Positions 40,827 through 57,657 are shown, counted from the first letter of the stretch. The stretch is DNA of 64,000 nucleotides from Microbacterium sp. zg-Y625 (GCF_030246925.1 NZ_CP126740.1:1178001-1242000), one strand, 5' to 3'. Translations and numbers: made by a program. Notes: a model not told the origin generated them from the sequence alone.

Positions 40827-42908
40827 ATGCAGACCACCCGTGCCGTCCGGCCCTTCGAGGTCGTCAGCGAATACACGCCCAGCGGCGACCAGCCCCAGGC
40901 CATCGCCCAGCTCGCCGCCCGCATCAACGCCGGTGAGACCGACGTCGTGCTGCTCGGCGCGACCGGAACCGGCAAGTCGGCGACGACCGCGTGGCTCATC
41001 GAGCAGGTGCAGCGGCCGACGCTCGTGCTCGCGCACAACAAGACCCTCGCCGCGCAGCTGGCCAACGAGTTCCGCGAACTCATGCCGAACAACGCGGTGG
41101 AATACTTCGTCAGCTATTACGACTACTACCAGCCCGAGGCCTACGTTCCGCAGACGGACACCTTCATCGAGAAGGACTCGTCCATCAACGCCGAGGTCGA
41201 GCGGCTGCGCCACTCGACGACCAACTCGCTGCTGAGCCGGCGCGACGTCGTGGTCGTCTCCACGGTCTCGTGCATCTACGGTCTCGGCTCGCCCGAGGAG
41301 TACCTGCGCGCGATGGTGGCGCTGCAGGTGGGGGAGCGGTACGACCGCGACGCGCTCATCCGCAAGCTGATCGCGATGCAGTACAACCGCAACGACGTCG
41401 ACTTCTCGCGCGGCAACTTCCGGGTGCGGGGCGACACGATCGAGATCATCCCCGTGTACGAGGAGTTCGCGATCCGCATCGAGATGTTCGGTGACGAGAT
41501 CGAGGCGCTGTACATGCTGCATCCGCTCACCGGGGATGTCATCAACCGCATGGACAGCGTGCCGATCTTCCCGGCCTCCCACTATGTCGCCGGCACCGAC
41601 ACCGTGCAGCGCGCCATCGGCACCATCGAGCACGAGCTCGCCGAGCGCCTCAAGGAACTCGAAGGTCAGGGCAAGCTCCTCGAGGCGCAGCGACTGCGCA
41701 TGCGCACGACCTTCGACATCGAGATGCTGCAGCAGCTCGGCTTCTGTTCCGGAATCGAGAACTACTCCCGTCACCTCGACGGCCGCATGCCGGGGGAGCC
41801 GCCGCACACGCTGCTGGACTTCTTCCCCGACGACTTCCTCATGGTCATCGACGAGTCGCACGTCACGGTGCCGCAGATCGGTGCGATGTACGAGGGCGAC
41901 GCCTCCCGTAAGCGCACTCTGGTGGACCACGGCTTCCGCCTGCCGAGCGCCCTGGACAACCGGCCGCTGCGGTGGGACGAGTTCAAGCAGCGCGTCGGGC
42001 AGACCGTCTACCTCTCGGCGACGCCCGGGCGGTACGAGATGGGCATCGCCGACGGCGTGGTGGAGCAGATCATCCGTCCGACCGGGCTCGTCGACCCGCA
42101 GATCATCGTGAAGCCGTCGAAGGGGCAGATCGACGATCTCCTCGAGCAGATCCGGGTGCGGGTGGGCCGCGACGAGCGCGTGCTGGTGACGACCCTGACG
42201 AAGAAGATGTCCGAGGAGCTCACCGACTTCCTCGGTGAGCACGGGGTGCGCGTGCGCTACCTGCACTCCGACGTCGACACGCTTCGCCGTGTCGAGCTGC
42301 TCAGCGAGCTGCGTGCCGGTGTCTACGACGTGCTCGTCGGCATCAACCTGCTGCGCGAGGGCCTCGACCTGCCCGAGGTGTCGCTCGTGGCGATCCTGGA
42401 TGCCGACAAAGAGGGGTTCCTGCGCTCGGGCACCTCCCTCATCCAGACGATCGGACGCGCGGCCCGAAACGTGTCGGGCGAGGTGCACATGTACGCCGAC
42501 AACATGACGGACTCGATGCGCAAGGCCATCGACGAGACCGAACGTCGTCGCGAGAAGCAGATCGCCTACAACGTCGCCCACGGCGTCGACCCGCAGCCGC
42601 TGCGCAAGCGCATCGCCGACATCACCGACGCGCTGAACCGCGAGGCGTCGGACACCCAGGAGCTGCTGTCGAAGAAGCGCTCCGGCACCCTCAAGAGCGG
42701 CAAGGGCAAGAGCCCCACCCCGCAGCTGCGTCGGGTGGGCATCGCGGCCGAGGGTGCCAACCAGCTCGAGTCGACGATCGAGGACCTGTCGAACCAGATG
42801 CTGGCGGCCGCCGCCGAGCTGAAGTTCGAACTCGCCGCCCGGCTGCGCGACGAGGTGCAGGACCTCAAGAAGGAGTTGCGCGCCATGGAGCGCGCCGGCC
42901 ACGCCTGA
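40827..42908 (+). CDS. uvrB: Excinuclease ABC subunit B
   Basis: This 693-aa helicase-like subunit verifies DNA damage and loads UvrC. It has Walker [11 protein letters not shown] (K50), the beta-hairpin region [13 protein letters not shown] (about 95-107), helicase motif II IDESHVT, the SATPGRYE and TNLTKK-like [11 protein letters not shown] segments, QTIGRAARN (motif VI), and a C-terminal UvrB/UvrC-interacting helix pair ([18 protein letters not shown]). ATG 40827 is favoured over the long upstream frame. uvrA and uvrC lie 3.5-6.4 kb downstream. Confidence 0.97.
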   Translation: MQTTRAVRPFEVVSEYTPSGDQPQAIAQLAARINAGETDVVLLGATGTGKSATTAWLIEQVQRPTLVLAHNKTLAAQLANEFRELMPNNAVEYFVSYYDYYQPEAYVPQTDTFIEKDSSINAEVERLRHSTTNSLLSRRDVVVVSTVSCIYGLGSPEEYLRAMVALQVGERYDRDALIRKLIAMQYNRNDVDFSRGNFRVRGDTIEIIPVYEEFAIRIEMFGDEIEALYMLHPLTGDVINRMDSVPIFPASHYVAGTDTVQRAIGTIEHELAERLKELEGQGKLLEAQRLRMRTTFDIEMLQQLGFCSGIENYSRHLDGRMPGEPPHTLLDFFPDDFLMVIDESHVTVPQIGAMYEGDASRKRTLVDHGFRLPSALDNRPLRWDEFKQRVGQTVYLSATPGRYEMGIADGVVEQIIRPTGLVDPQIIVKPSKGQIDDLLEQIRVRVGRDERVLVTTLTKKMSEELTDFLGEHGVRVRYLHSDVDTLRRVELLSELRAGVYDVLVGINLLREGLDLPEVSLVAILDADKEGFLRSGTSLIQTIGRAARNVSGEVHMYADNMTDSMRKAIDETERRREKQIAYNVAHGVDPQPLRKRIADITDALNREASDTQELLSKKRSGTLKSGKGKSPTPQLRRVGIAAEGANQLESTIEDLSNQMLAAAAELKFELAARLRDEVQDLKKELRAMERAGHA

Positions 42909-42919
42909 TCGGAGCGACC

Positions 42920-43342
42920 ATGCAGCAGCGGCTCTCCCTCGTCACCCTCGGAGTGGCGGACCTGGAGCGGTCGATCGCGTTCTACCGCGCGCTCGGCTGG
43001 GAACCGCACCCCCGATCGGTTCCCGGTGACATCGCCTTCTTCCAGGCCGGAGGCATGGTCGTGGCGCTGTGGGCGCGGGCGGCCCTGGCGGCGGATTCCG
43101 GTGTGGCGGACAGTGGCGGGTGGGGCGGGGTGACCCTCGCCCACAACGTGGAGCGGCCCGCCGAGGTCGACGACATCCTGCGGACCGCCCAGCAGGCCGG
43201 TGCCCGTGTCGCGCGCCCGGCCGCCGAGACCGAATGGGGCGGCTATTCCGGGGTGTTCGTGGATCCCGACGGGCACCCGTGGGAGGTGGCGGTCAATCCG
43301 GGCTGGCCACTCGAAGCCGACGGATCGGTGCGCCTGCGCTGA
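42920..43342 (+). CDS. Single-domain VOC family protein
   Basis: This 140-aa glyoxalase/bleomycin-resistance-fold protein contains LVTLGVADLERSIAFYRALG (residues 6-25), TLAHNVERPAEVDDIL and the closing YSGVFVDPDGHPWEVA with a likely metal Glu. It begins 11 bases after uvrB and may be read with it. Substrate and metal are unknown. Its stop is one base from that of the convergent zinc-ribbon gene. Confidence 0.87.
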   Translation: MQQRLSLVTLGVADLERSIAFYRALGWEPHPRSVPGDIAFFQAGGMVVALWARAALAADSGVADSGGWGGVTLAHNVERPAEVDDILRTAQQAGARVARPAAETEWGGYSGVFVDPDGHPWEVAVNPGWPLEADGSVRLR

Positions 43343-43343
43343 G

Positions 43344-43580
43344 TCAGGGGCAGGTCATGAGGGGTTTCGGCCCCGAGCGGTCGAACGTGTGCTGCGACAT
43401 CGGCTTGCCGCACAGCGGGCAGGCCCGTTCGGTGCGCGTGGGCTCGGGCTCGGCGTCGTAGGGTCCCACGGACGCGGGGCCGGCGACCTTGATCAGGCGC
43501 GAATTGAGGTAGGCGTACCAGCCGCCGGCTTCGCGGACGCGTTCGCGCAGGGGAGGGCGGTCCGGGTCGCTGCGCGTCAT
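43344..43580 (-). CDS. Small zinc-ribbon-like protein
   Basis: This 78-aa protein has a basic N-terminus, a GWYAYLNSRLIKVAGPASVG segment, and a C-terminal CPLCGKPM...HTF...MTCP that could bind one zinc through three Cys and a His. No family is recognised. TACACT on the reverse strand, lying inside the MarR-type palindrome, is seven bases before ATG 43580, so I prefer this start to the ATG at 43586. It is divergent from marR and probably controlled by it. Confidence 0.65.
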   Translation of the reverse strand: MTRSDPDRPPLRERVREAGGWYAYLNSRLIKVAGPASVGPYDAEPEPTRTERACPLCGKPMSQHTFDRSGPKPLMTCP

Positions 43581-43585
43581 GATCA

Positions 43586-43597
43586 TTAGTGTACTAA
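43586..43597. promoter_or_regulatory. Putative MarR operator (TTAGTGTACTAA)
   Basis: TTAGT-GT-ACTAA is an inverted repeat with 5-bp arms of the type bound by MarR/SlyA proteins (SlyA consensus TTAGCAAGCTAA). It covers the reverse-strand -10 (TACACT, 43593-43588) of the zinc-ribbon gene and lies just upstream of the forward -10 of marR. Confidence 0.65.
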
Positions 43598-43605
43598 CGA
43601 ATGGC

Positions 43606-43611
43606 TAGACT
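43606..43611 (+). promoter_or_regulatory. -10 TAGACT for marR (leaderless)
   Basis: TAGACT, seven bases, GTG 43619. If this is right, the ATG at 43601 lies upstream of the transcript and cannot be the start. Confidence 0.5.
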
Positions 43612-43618
43612 CGGGGGC

Positions 43619-44056
43619 GTGGACGGTGCCGACGACCTGCTGAAGCTCGAGAACCAGGTCTGCTTCGCCATCGTCACCGCCGCCCGCAACGTCGTCGCGA
43701 TCTACCGCCCGGTGCTGGAGCCCCTCGGGCTGACGCACCCGCAGTACCTCGTGATGCTCGCGCTCTGGGAGAGCGCCCCGCGGTCGCTGCGGAACCTCGC
43801 CGACGAGCTGGCGATGGAGCCGGCCACCCTGTCGCCGCTGGTCAAGCGGCTGGAGGCGCAGGGCCGGGTCACCCGCACCCGTCGTCGCAACGACGAGCGC
43901 GTGCTCGACATCGCCCTCACCGAGGCGGGAGTCGCCTTGCGCCAGGAGGCCCGGCGCGTGCCGGAGCAGATCATGCAGCGCGTGGGGGTGGATGCCGCGG
44001 CGCTCGCGGCCCTGCGGGACGGGCTCGCCCCGTTCTCGGGAACGGGGCGAGCCTGA
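43619..44056 (+). CDS. MarR family transcriptional regulator
   Basis: This 145-aa winged-helix repressor is of the MarR type, with the DNA-recognition helix region LADELAMEPATLSPLVKRLEAQG (about 61-83) and wing TRTRRRNDERVLDIALT. LENQVCFAIVTAARNV near the N-terminus carries a lone Cys in helix 1, the position used for redox sensing in OhrR-type members, so an oxidant-responsive role is possible (inference). An apparent operator lies in its own promoter, suggesting autoregulation. The nearby katE would fit a peroxide response, but katE is convergent and would need its own site. Confidence 0.9.
   Translation: MDGADDLLKLENQVCFAIVTAARNVVAIYRPVLEPLGLTHPQYLVMLALWESAPRSLRNLADELAMEPATLSPLVKRLEAQGRVTRTRRRNDERVLDIALTEAGVALRQEARRVPEQIMQRVGVDAAALAALRDGLAPFSGTGRA
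44022..44053. terminator. Hairpin terminator embedded in the end of marR
   Basis: GGCTCGCCCCGTTC (44022-44035), loop TCGG, GAACGGGGCGAGCC (44040-44053): a perfect 14-bp stem entirely inside the last codons of marR, ending at the base before its stop codon. It lies seven bases beyond the convergent katE stop, so it can serve both genes. Confidence 0.85.
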
Positions 44057-44059
44057 CCG

Positions 44060-46225
<2,166 letters not shown>

Positions 46226-46359
46226 CGTCGCGGGGGGTGGACTGCACGGCACGCTACGCGGCGACGCTCGTGCCCATCGCCGGTTGACGAGTGGCGGGGC
46301 GGTGCCCTACCACGCGCGCGCCTCGCAGGGTTTTCCGAGCCGGTGTCCGAGGCCCCGCC

Positions 46360-46365
46360 TAGACT
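46360..46365 (+). promoter_or_regulatory. -10 TAGACT for uvrA (leaderless)
   Basis: TAGACT, six bases, GTG 46372. The 11 bases TAGACTTGATC are identical to those at dnaE1 (4436-4446). Confidence 0.6.
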
Positions 46366-46371
46366 TGATCG

Positions 46372-49272
<2,901 letters not shown>

Positions 49273-49276
49273 GCGG

Positions 49277-51187
49277 ATGCCGCGCTCCGCTCCCGCCCTC
49301 CCGTACAAGCCGAAGCCGGGGGAGATCCCGACCAACCCGGGGGTGTACCGCTTCCGCGACGCCGACGGGCGTGTGCTGTACGTCGGCAAGGCGAAGAACC
49401 TGCGTGCGCGGCTGTCGAACTACTTCGCCCCGCTGCACACGCTGCACACGCGTACCCGCCGCATGGTGACCACAGCGGCATCCGTGGAGTGGACGGTGGT
49501 CGCCAGCGACGTGGACTCCCTGCAGCTGGAGTACATGTGGATCAAGGAGTTCGATCCGCCGTTCAACGTGCGCTACCGGGACGACAAGTCCTATCCGTTC
49601 ATGGCGGTGACGCTCGCCGATGAGGCACCGCGGGTGATCGTGACGCGCAACCGCCGCATCCCGGGGGCCAAGTACTTCGGGCCGTACCCGAAGGTGTGGG
49701 CGGTGCACGACACGATCGATCTCATGATCCGGGTCTTCCCGATCCGCACGTGCTCGGACTCGTCGTACAAGAAGGCGATGGCCAGCGGGCGGCCGTGCTT
49801 CCCCGGGCAGATCGGGCGCTGCGGGGGCCCCTGCTCGATGAAGGTGTCGATCGAAGAGCACCGTGCGATGGTCGACGACTTCGTCGCCTTCATGTCCGGA
49901 GGCGACCAGCGCTTCGCACGCGAGCTCACCGCCCGCATGAAGGAAGCCGCGGCGGCCATGGATTACGAGACGGCCGCCGTCTACCGCGACAAGCTGCAGG
50001 CGATCGACGCAGTGCTGAACAAGAGTGCCCTCGTGCTGTCGGACGACACCGACGCCGACCTGTTCGGCATCGCCGAGGACGAGCTCGCGGCCACCGTGCA
50101 GCACTTCGTCGTGCGCGGCGGGCGCGTGCGCGGGGTTCGCGCCAGCACCATCGAGAAGGAGATCGACATCTCGGGAGCCGATCTCGTCGACCAGGTGCTG
50201 CAGCGCAGCTACGGCGATGCGGCGGCGGCGGACATCCCGCGTCAGGTGCTCGTGCCCGCTCTCCCCGAGGACGCCGGCGACATCGAGGAGTGGCTGAGCG
50301 CCCGTCGCGGCAAGCGGGTGTCGATCCAGGTGGCGCAGCGGGGCCGCAAGGCGGAGCTCATGAAGACCGCGAACCTCAACGCCCAGCAGGCCCTCATGCT
50401 GCACAAGACGCGTCGTACGAGCGATTACGTCGCCCGCACGCAGGCGCTGACCGACCTGCAGGAGGCCCTCGGGCTCAGCGAAGCACCGCTGCGCATCGAG
50501 TGCTTCGACGTCTCGCACCTGGGAGGCACGCACGTCGTGGCCTCGATGGTGGTCTTCGAGGACGGTCTTCCTCGCAAGGACCAGTACCGCACGTTCGGCG
50601 TGCCCGAGACGACGGACGACACCGACTCGATCCACCAGGTGCTCACCCGGCGACTGGCGTATCTCAACCGTCCCGAGGAGCAGGACGAGCCCGAGCCGCA
50701 GCCCACCGATGACGGCGAGGTCGTCGCCCCCGCGCGCAAGAAGCCGCGGTTCGCCTACCGGCCGCAGCTGCTGGTGGTCGACGGCGGCAAGCCGCAGGTG
50801 GAGGCGGCGGCGAGGGCGCTGGCCGACGCCGGCCATGAGGAGATCGCCCTGTGCGGAATCGCCAAGCGGCTCGAAGAGGTGTGGCTGCCGGGGGAGGACT
50901 ATCCCGTGATCCTGCCGCGGACCTCCGAGGCGCTGTATCTGCTGCAGCGGTTGCGCGATGAAGCCCACCGGTTCGCCATCACGCATCAGCGCAAGCGTCG
51001 TCGACGTGACATCAACAGCGTGCTCAGCGAGGTTCCCGGGCTCGGTGCCACCCGCATCAAGGCGCTGCTGCGACACTTCGGCTCCGTGGCCGCCCTGAGC
51101 GAAGCCACGCCCGAGCAGATCGCCGAGCTTCCCGGCATCGGTCCCAAGCTCGCCGCCACGGTCCACGAGCACCTCGCGCGCCGGTAG
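49277..51187 (+). CDS. uvrC: Excinuclease ABC subunit C
   Basis: This 636-aa nuclease makes the 3' and 5' incisions in nucleotide excision repair. The N-terminal GIY-YIG domain starts [21 protein letters not shown] (about 16-36), with V-Y in the first motif as is usual for UvrC. The UvrB-binding UVR motif lies near 210-245, the RNase H-like domain ([20 protein letters not shown], about 408-427) holds the second active site, and a tandem HhH ends the protein ([17 protein letters not shown]). It begins four bases after uvrA. Confidence 0.97.
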   Translation: MPRSAPALPYKPKPGEIPTNPGVYRFRDADGRVLYVGKAKNLRARLSNYFAPLHTLHTRTRRMVTTAASVEWTVVASDVDSLQLEYMWIKEFDPPFNVRYRDDKSYPFMAVTLADEAPRVIVTRNRRIPGAKYFGPYPKVWAVHDTIDLMIRVFPIRTCSDSSYKKAMASGRPCFPGQIGRCGGPCSMKVSIEEHRAMVDDFVAFMSGGDQRFARELTARMKEAAAAMDYETAAVYRDKLQAIDAVLNKSALVLSDDTDADLFGIAEDELAATVQHFVVRGGRVRGVRASTIEKEIDISGADLVDQVLQRSYGDAAAADIPRQVLVPALPEDAGDIEEWLSARRGKRVSIQVAQRGRKAELMKTANLNAQQALMLHKTRRTSDYVARTQALTDLQEALGLSEAPLRIECFDVSHLGGTHVVASMVVFEDGLPRKDQYRTFGVPETTDDTDSIHQVLTRRLAYLNRPEEQDEPEPQPTDDGEVVAPARKKPRFAYRPQLLVVDGGKPQVEAAARALADAGHEEIALCGIAKRLEEVWLPGEDYPVILPRTSEALYLLQRLRDEAHRFAITHQRKRRRRDINSVLSEVPGLGATRIKALLRHFGSVAALSEATPEQIAELPGIGPKLAATVHEHLARR

Positions 51188-51190
51188 GGT
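51185..51190 (+). promoter_or_regulatory. Possible -10 TAGGGT for rapZ
   Basis: TAGGGT overlaps the uvrC stop codon and precedes rapZ by 23 bases. It may give rapZ an additional start besides read-through from uvrAC. Confidence 0.3.
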
Positions 51191-51213
51191 GTAGGGGACG
51201 ACGGAGGCGCTTG

Positions 51214-52086
51214 ATGACGGCACAGGACGCGGGTGAGGTCCTCATCGTCACGGGCATGTCCGGCGCGGGGCGCACCACCGCCGCCAACGCCCTCGAGGAT
51301 CTCGGCTGGTACGTCGTCGACAACCTTCCGCCGCAGATGCTTCGTCCGCTGCTGGATCTCAGCGAGCTCGCCGGCGGCTCGCTGCCGAAGGTCGCCGCGG
51401 TGGTCGACGTGCGCGGCCGCGACCTCTTCGCCGAGCTTCCCCGCATCACGCAGGCGCTGCGCCACGGCAGGCACCTGCGCGTGCTGTTCCTGGACGCCTC
51501 CGACGACGTGCTGGTGCGTCGCTTCGAATCGGTGCGTCGGCCGCACCCGCTGCAGGGTGAGGGGACGCTCCTCGACGGCATCCACCGGGAGCGCGCACGA
51601 CTGGCGCGCGTGCGCGAGAGCGCCGATCTCATCGTCGACACCTCCAACAACAACATCCACCAGCTGGCCACCCGCATCGTCGACCTCTTCGCCACCGAAG
51701 GGTCCGCCCGGCACACGCTCACCGTCATGAGCTTCGGCTTCAAATACGGGCTGCCGTCGGATGCCGACCTCGTGGCGGACATGCGCTTCCTGCCGAACCC
51801 GTTCTGGGTCGAGGACCTGAAGTCGCTCACCGGCAAGGACGATGCCGTACGCGACTACGTCTTCGGGCAGCCGGGCGCGGTGGAGTTCCTCGACGCGTAC
51901 GTCGCGGCGTTGCAGCCGGTTCTGGCCGGATATCAGCGCGAGAACAAGCCTCACTCCACCGTCGCCGTCGGGTGCACCGGCGGCAAGCACCGCTCGGTAG
52001 CGACCGCCGAAGAACTGGCACGGAGACTGGCGGCGCTGCCCGGCGTCGCCGTGCGTGTGAAGCATCGGGACCTCGGTCGAGAGTAA
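51214..52086 (+). CDS. rapZ: RNase adapter/nucleotide-binding protein RapZ (YvcJ)
   Basis: This 290-aa P-loop ATPase/GTPase has Walker [20 protein letters not shown] (about 14-32), DNLPPQML and a C-terminal domain with [20 protein letters not shown] and [17 protein letters not shown], all RapZ hallmarks. In E. coli RapZ guides RNase E to the GlmZ sRNA; in actinobacteria its target is not clear. ATG 51214 follows GGAGG at good spacing; the overlapping TTG three bases earlier is less likely. The uvrC-rapZ-whiA order is standard for the group. Confidence 0.95.
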   Translation: MTAQDAGEVLIVTGMSGAGRTTAANALEDLGWYVVDNLPPQMLRPLLDLSELAGGSLPKVAAVVDVRGRDLFAELPRITQALRHGRHLRVLFLDASDDVLVRRFESVRRPHPLQGEGTLLDGIHRERARLARVRESADLIVDTSNNNIHQLATRIVDLFATEGSARHTLTVMSFGFKYGLPSDADLVADMRFLPNPFWVEDLKSLTGKDDAVRDYVFGQPGAVEFLDAYVAALQPVLAGYQRENKPHSTVAVGCTGGKHRSVATAEELARRLAALPGVAVRVKHRDLGRE

Positions 52087-52089
52087 GCT
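52084..52089 (+). promoter_or_regulatory. Putative -10 TAAGCT for whiA
   Basis: TAAGCT overlaps the rapZ stop and leads to a leader of about 30 bases with GGAAGGA before GTG 52126. Confidence 0.4.
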
Positions 52090-52125
52090 GGACGATCGTC
52101 CCCTGCGCCTCTCGGAAGGAATCCC

Positions 52126-53103
52126 GTGCCTTTGACCGCTGACGTGAAGGCCGAGTTGGCCGCCATTCGCGACCCGCGACCCACCGCGCGCGTCGCCGAA
52201 CTGACAGCGCTGCTGCGGTTCTCCGGCGGCCTGCACTCGATCGCCGGCCGCGTCGCCGTCGAGGCCGAACTCGAGTCCGACGGCCTGGCCCGTCGCGTGG
52301 CTCGCGACCTCATGGAGATCTACGGCGTGCGGCCCGAACTCGCCCACGTGCAGGCGTCGGGGGGCCGTGTCGGCGGTCACTTCGCTGTGCGCGTCATCGA
52401 CGGCGGTGAGACGCTGGCCCGTCAGACCGGGCTGCTCGATCAGCGGCGTCGCCCGGTGCGCGGGCTGCCCAACAAGCTCACCACCGGCGCGCGCCCCGAT
52501 CTGGCGGCCGTCTGGCGGGGGGCCTTCCTCGCGGCGGGCACGCTCAGCGACCCGGGCCGCTCGGCGGCGCTCGAGATCTCGTGCCCATCGGGCGAGGCGG
52601 CCATGGCGCTCGTCGGCGCCGCTCACCGCCTCGGCATCGCCGCCAAGGCGCGTGAAGTGCGCGGAGTGCCCCGCGTCGTCGTGCGCGACGGCGAGGCCAT
52701 TCGCGCCGCGCTGGCCGAGATGGGTGCGGTGCGCACCGCCGCGGAATGGGAGCAGCTGCGCCAGCGCCGCGAGGTGCGTGCCGGCGTCAACCGCCTGGTC
52801 AACTTCGACGACGCCAACCTGCGCCGCTCCGCACAGGCCGCCGTCGCGGCGTGCGCACGCGTGGAGCGGGCTATGGAGATCCTCGGCGACGAGGTGCCGC
52901 CGCACCTGAAGCAGGCCGGCGAGCTGCGCCTGGCGCACCGTGACGCGAGCCTGGACGAGCTGGGCCACCACGCCGACCCGCCGCTGACGAAGGATGCCGT
53001 CGCCGGCCGCATCCGCCGCCTGCTGGCGATGGCGGACAAGAAGGCCGAAGCCGAGGGTATCCCCGACACCGAGTCGGCCGTCCCGGCCGGCGACGACGAC
53101 TGA
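52126..53103 (+). CDS. whiA: DNA-binding protein WhiA
   Basis: This 325-aa protein has an N-terminal domain derived from LAGLIDADG homing endonucleases (about 85-220) and a C-terminal helix-turn-helix (about 240-310; [22 protein letters not shown]). In Streptomyces WhiA co-activates sporulation-septation genes with WhiB; in non-sporulating bacteria it affects division and chromosome segregation. The start is GTG 52126 with GGAAGGA. In this genome the usual downstream neighbours (gap-pgk-tpiA) are displaced by an HNH gene and sodA. Confidence 0.96.
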   Translation: MPLTADVKAELAAIRDPRPTARVAELTALLRFSGGLHSIAGRVAVEAELESDGLARRVARDLMEIYGVRPELAHVQASGGRVGGHFAVRVIDGGETLARQTGLLDQRRRPVRGLPNKLTTGARPDLAAVWRGAFLAAGTLSDPGRSAALEISCPSGEAAMALVGAAHRLGIAAKAREVRGVPRVVVRDGEAIRAALAEMGAVRTAAEWEQLRQRREVRAGVNRLVNFDDANLRRSAQAAVAACARVERAMEILGDEVPPHLKQAGELRLAHRDASLDELGHHADPPLTKDAVAGRIRRLLAMADKKAEAEGIPDTESAVPAGDDD

Positions 53104-53129
53104 CGAGCCCACGCGGTTCGCTCTCAGCC

Positions 53130-54449
53130 TCAGAACGGTGGGGGTTGCTGTGCTGCCGCGAGGGCGGTGAACTCGAGGACGCGTCTGGGGCTGTCGGGGT
53201 AGACGCGGCCGGTGGGGCTGGTCCATTCGAGGATGCCGTGGGGTTTCTGGATCACCGTCCACGCGGTGGCGTGTTTCATGCCGTGGTGTCGTTCGCAGAG
53301 GTTGGCGAGGTTGCAGACGGCGGTGGGTCCGCCGCGGGCGTGGTCGTGGGTGTGGTCGTGGTCGCAGAACCGGGCGGGGCGTCGGCAGCCGGGGAACCGG
53401 CAGTGCTCGTCGCGGGCGTCGAGGTGCCGGCGTTGCGCCCGGGTGGGCCGGTACGTGTCGACCTGCAGCACCGCGCCCGTGGTCGGGGAGGTGAACACCC
53501 GCTCCCACAGCTCCGCGGTCGCGGCGAGGTGCCGGGCGGTGTCGGGGTCGATGGGTCCGTACCCGGCGAGTTCTGCCGGTGCGGTGCCCGCTCCGGTGAG
53601 GGTGTCGGCGGGGATCACGATCTGCACCTGCGCGGTCACCGCCGCCCCTGCCGGGATGGCGCCGGTGGCAGCCGGGGCGGTGGCGCACCCGGTGAGCAGC
53701 AGGTCGGTGAGCACGTCCGCGCGGATCTGGTCGGTGGTGCGGGTATCGGTGGCCACCGGATCAGCCGCAGTCTCTGCCTCCGCGGCGCGTGCCCGGTGCG
53801 CGGCGGTGACCTCCCGGGCATGCTGGGTGAGGCGGTCCCGGATCGCGTACGCGAGCTCCGCCGGCAGCACCGCGGCGAGTTCCGCCATCCCGTCGTCGAG
53901 GTCCCGCACCCACACCCGCCGGCCCGCGGCCGCCTCGGCGTGCCGGTCCGCCAGCGGCACCGGGTGCAGCTTCTGTGCGATCATCGCGACGATCGGCTTC
54001 GCCCGCCCCGGGGTCTCCCGCTCGCACACCACCAGCGCCGCCTGCTCGAACCGGGCACGCGTCTCAGGGTCGACAATCCCCGCCCCGGCATCCCGGATCA
54101 CCCGCACATGCGCGCTGTCGATCCGCCCCTCCCGCAACGCCGCCACCGTCGCCGCGAACCCGCCCACCAGCGTCGTGGCGTCCCGCATGCGGTCCTGCAT
54201 GCCCCGGTCCGGCCGTCGCAGCGCCGCCCCCACTTCCGCCGCGATCGCCCGCGCCGGCATCTCCCGCTCCCGCCGCTCACTCGACGGCACCCGCGCGGTC
54301 TGCTCCGCCGCGATCGCGTCCGCGCGTGCCAGCAGTCCCAGCTCCTCCGCCTGCAGCGCCGCGATCCGCCGGCGCGTCACCTCGAGCCCCGCGACCACCG
54401 CGCCGAGCGACCGGGTGTCGCTGCGGGAGTGTGCCGGGGAGGTGTTCAT
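53130..54449 (-). CDS. DUF222/HNH endonuclease domain protein (13E12-like)
   Basis: This 439-aa protein has a helical DUF222 region (about 15-330) and a C-terminal HNH nuclease motif. CRFPGCRRPARFCDHDHTHD provides zinc Cys and the first His, and NLANLCERHHGMKH the Asn/His pair (about 370-415). Such proteins occur as many paralogues in actinobacteria and are called 13E12 repeat proteins in mycobacteria; they may be mobile or restriction-related nucleases. It sits on the opposite strand between whiA and sodA, breaking a conserved cluster. ATG 54449 is chosen because sequence beyond it looks non-coding. A nested hairpin lies upstream (54487-54519). Confidence 0.9.
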   Translation of the reverse strand: MNTSPAHSRSDTRSLGAVVAGLEVTRRRIAALQAEELGLLARADAIAAEQTARVPSSERREREMPARAIAAEVGAALRRPDRGMQDRMRDATTLVGGFAATVAALREGRIDSAHVRVIRDAGAGIVDPETRARFEQAALVVCERETPGRAKPIVAMIAQKLHPVPLADRHAEAAAGRRVWVRDLDDGMAELAAVLPAELAYAIRDRLTQHAREVTAAHRARAAEAETAADPVATDTRTTDQIRADVLTDLLLTGCATAPAATGAIPAGAAVTAQVQIVIPADTLTGAGTAPAELAGYGPIDPDTARHLAATAELWERVFTSPTTGAVLQVDTYRPTRAQRRHLDARDEHCRFPGCRRPARFCDHDHTHDHARGGPTAVCNLANLCERHHGMKHATAWTVIQKPHGILEWTSPTGRVYPDSPRRVLEFTALAAAQQPPPF

Positions 54450-54486
54450 GCCCGCAATCCTCCCGCCGACCACCGACATCGACCGG

Positions 54487-54519
54487 TCCACAAACCCCAG
54501 GCTGAAAGCCTGTTGTGGA
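54487..54519. repeat. Nested hairpin upstream of the HNH gene
   Basis: TCCACAA (54487-54493) pairs with TTGTGGA (54513-54519), and inside it CAGGCT-GAA-AGCCTG (54498-54512). The right arm includes a perfect DnaA-box sequence on the reverse strand (TTATCCACA). The rest of the 244-base gap to sodA shows no gene; a possible sodA -10 (TAGGAT) is at 54628-54633. Confidence 0.6.
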
Positions 54520-54693
54520 TAACCCGCGCACCCCCCGGCGCTGTGAAGGAAACGGCGTGCATACGACCCCGTCGATACCGCCTCGGTCATCGGGAAGCAA
54601 CCTTGTGCCGCCGGTGTTGTCGCTCACTAGGATGATCCACGTCCCCTCGCCGCTCCGAGGATTTCGGCGCGGCGCCGACAGGAAGAAGCGAAC

Positions 54694-55311
54694 ATGGCGA
54701 CATACACACTGCCCGAGCTGCCGTACGACTACGCGGCGCTGGAACCGCACATCAGTGCGAAGATCATGCAGCTGCACCACGACAAGCACCACCAGGCATA
54801 CGTGACCGGCGCGAACACGGCGCTCGAGCAGCTCGCGGAGGCCCGCGAGACGGGAAACTTCGCGTACGTCAACAAGCTCGAGAAGGACCTGTCGTTCAAC
54901 CTCGGCGGCCACGTCAACCACTCGATCTTCTGGACGAACCTGTCTCCCGAGGGCGGCGACAAGCCGGTCGGCGACCTCGCGTCGGCGATCGACGACCACT
55001 TCGGCTCGTTCGACAAGTTCCAGGCGCACTTCTCCGCCGCCGCGCTCGGCGTGCAGGGATCCGGCTGGGCGGGACTGTTCTGGGACTCGCTGGGCCAGAA
55101 CCTGATCATCCAGCAGTTCTTCGATCAGCAGAACCAGCTCGCGGCCGGCACCGTGCCCCTGCTGCTCCTCGACGTGTGGGAGCACGCCTACTACCTGGAC
55201 TACAGCAACGTGCGCGCCGACTACGTGAAGGCGTTCTGGAACATCGCCAACTGGGCGAATGTGTCGGATCGGTTCGACACGGCCCGTGAGAAGACCGCCG
55301 GTCTGCTGTAG
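54694..55311 (+). CDS. sodA: Superoxide dismutase (Mn/Fe)
   Basis: This 205-aa enzyme converts superoxide to peroxide and oxygen. Metal ligands are the His in KIMQLHHDKHH (about H27), the His in GGHVNHSIFW (about H76), and Asp/His in DVWEHAYYLDY (about 161-165). GVQGSGWAGLFWD is the usual second-shell region. The sequence fits Mn or cambialistic types; the metal cannot be fixed by eye. No signal peptide is present. Its peroxide product could be handled by KatE encoded 8.5 kb upstream. AGGAAGAAGCG precedes the ATG. Confidence 0.96.
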   Translation: MATYTLPELPYDYAALEPHISAKIMQLHHDKHHQAYVTGANTALEQLAEARETGNFAYVNKLEKDLSFNLGGHVNHSIFWTNLSPEGGDKPVGDLASAIDDHFGSFDKFQAHFSAAALGVQGSGWAGLFWDSLGQNLIIQQFFDQQNQLAAGTVPLLLLDVWEHAYYLDYSNVRADYVKAFWNIANWANVSDRFDTAREKTAGLL

Positions 55312-55325
55312 TGTCGAAGACAGGT

Positions 55326-56447
<1,122 letters not shown>

Positions 56448-56452
56448 CGACC

Positions 56453-57657
<1,205 letters not shown>

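Noticed and set aside
38922..42902. 1326-codon reverse-strand frame opposite the kinase, GGDEF-like gene and uvrB
   Set aside because: It is a shadow of uvrB and its neighbours, with no recognisable domain and no ribosome binding site.
46253..46371. Search for an SOS (LexA) box before uvrA, and likewise before dnaE1 and uvrB
   Set aside because: Only half-sites (GAAC near dnaE1) are seen; no full CGAAC-N4-GTTCG palindrome is present in any of the three promoter regions.
52126..53103. LAGLIDADG-like domain suggesting a homing endonuclease
   Set aside because: The layout with a C-terminal HTH and the position after rapZ identify WhiA, whose endonuclease-derived domain is not catalytic.
53341..53376. 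Short GT-rich repeated stretch that might be a tandem repeat
   Set aside because: It encodes the His/Asp-rich zinc region (DHDHTHDH) of the HNH domain; the repetition follows from the protein sequence.
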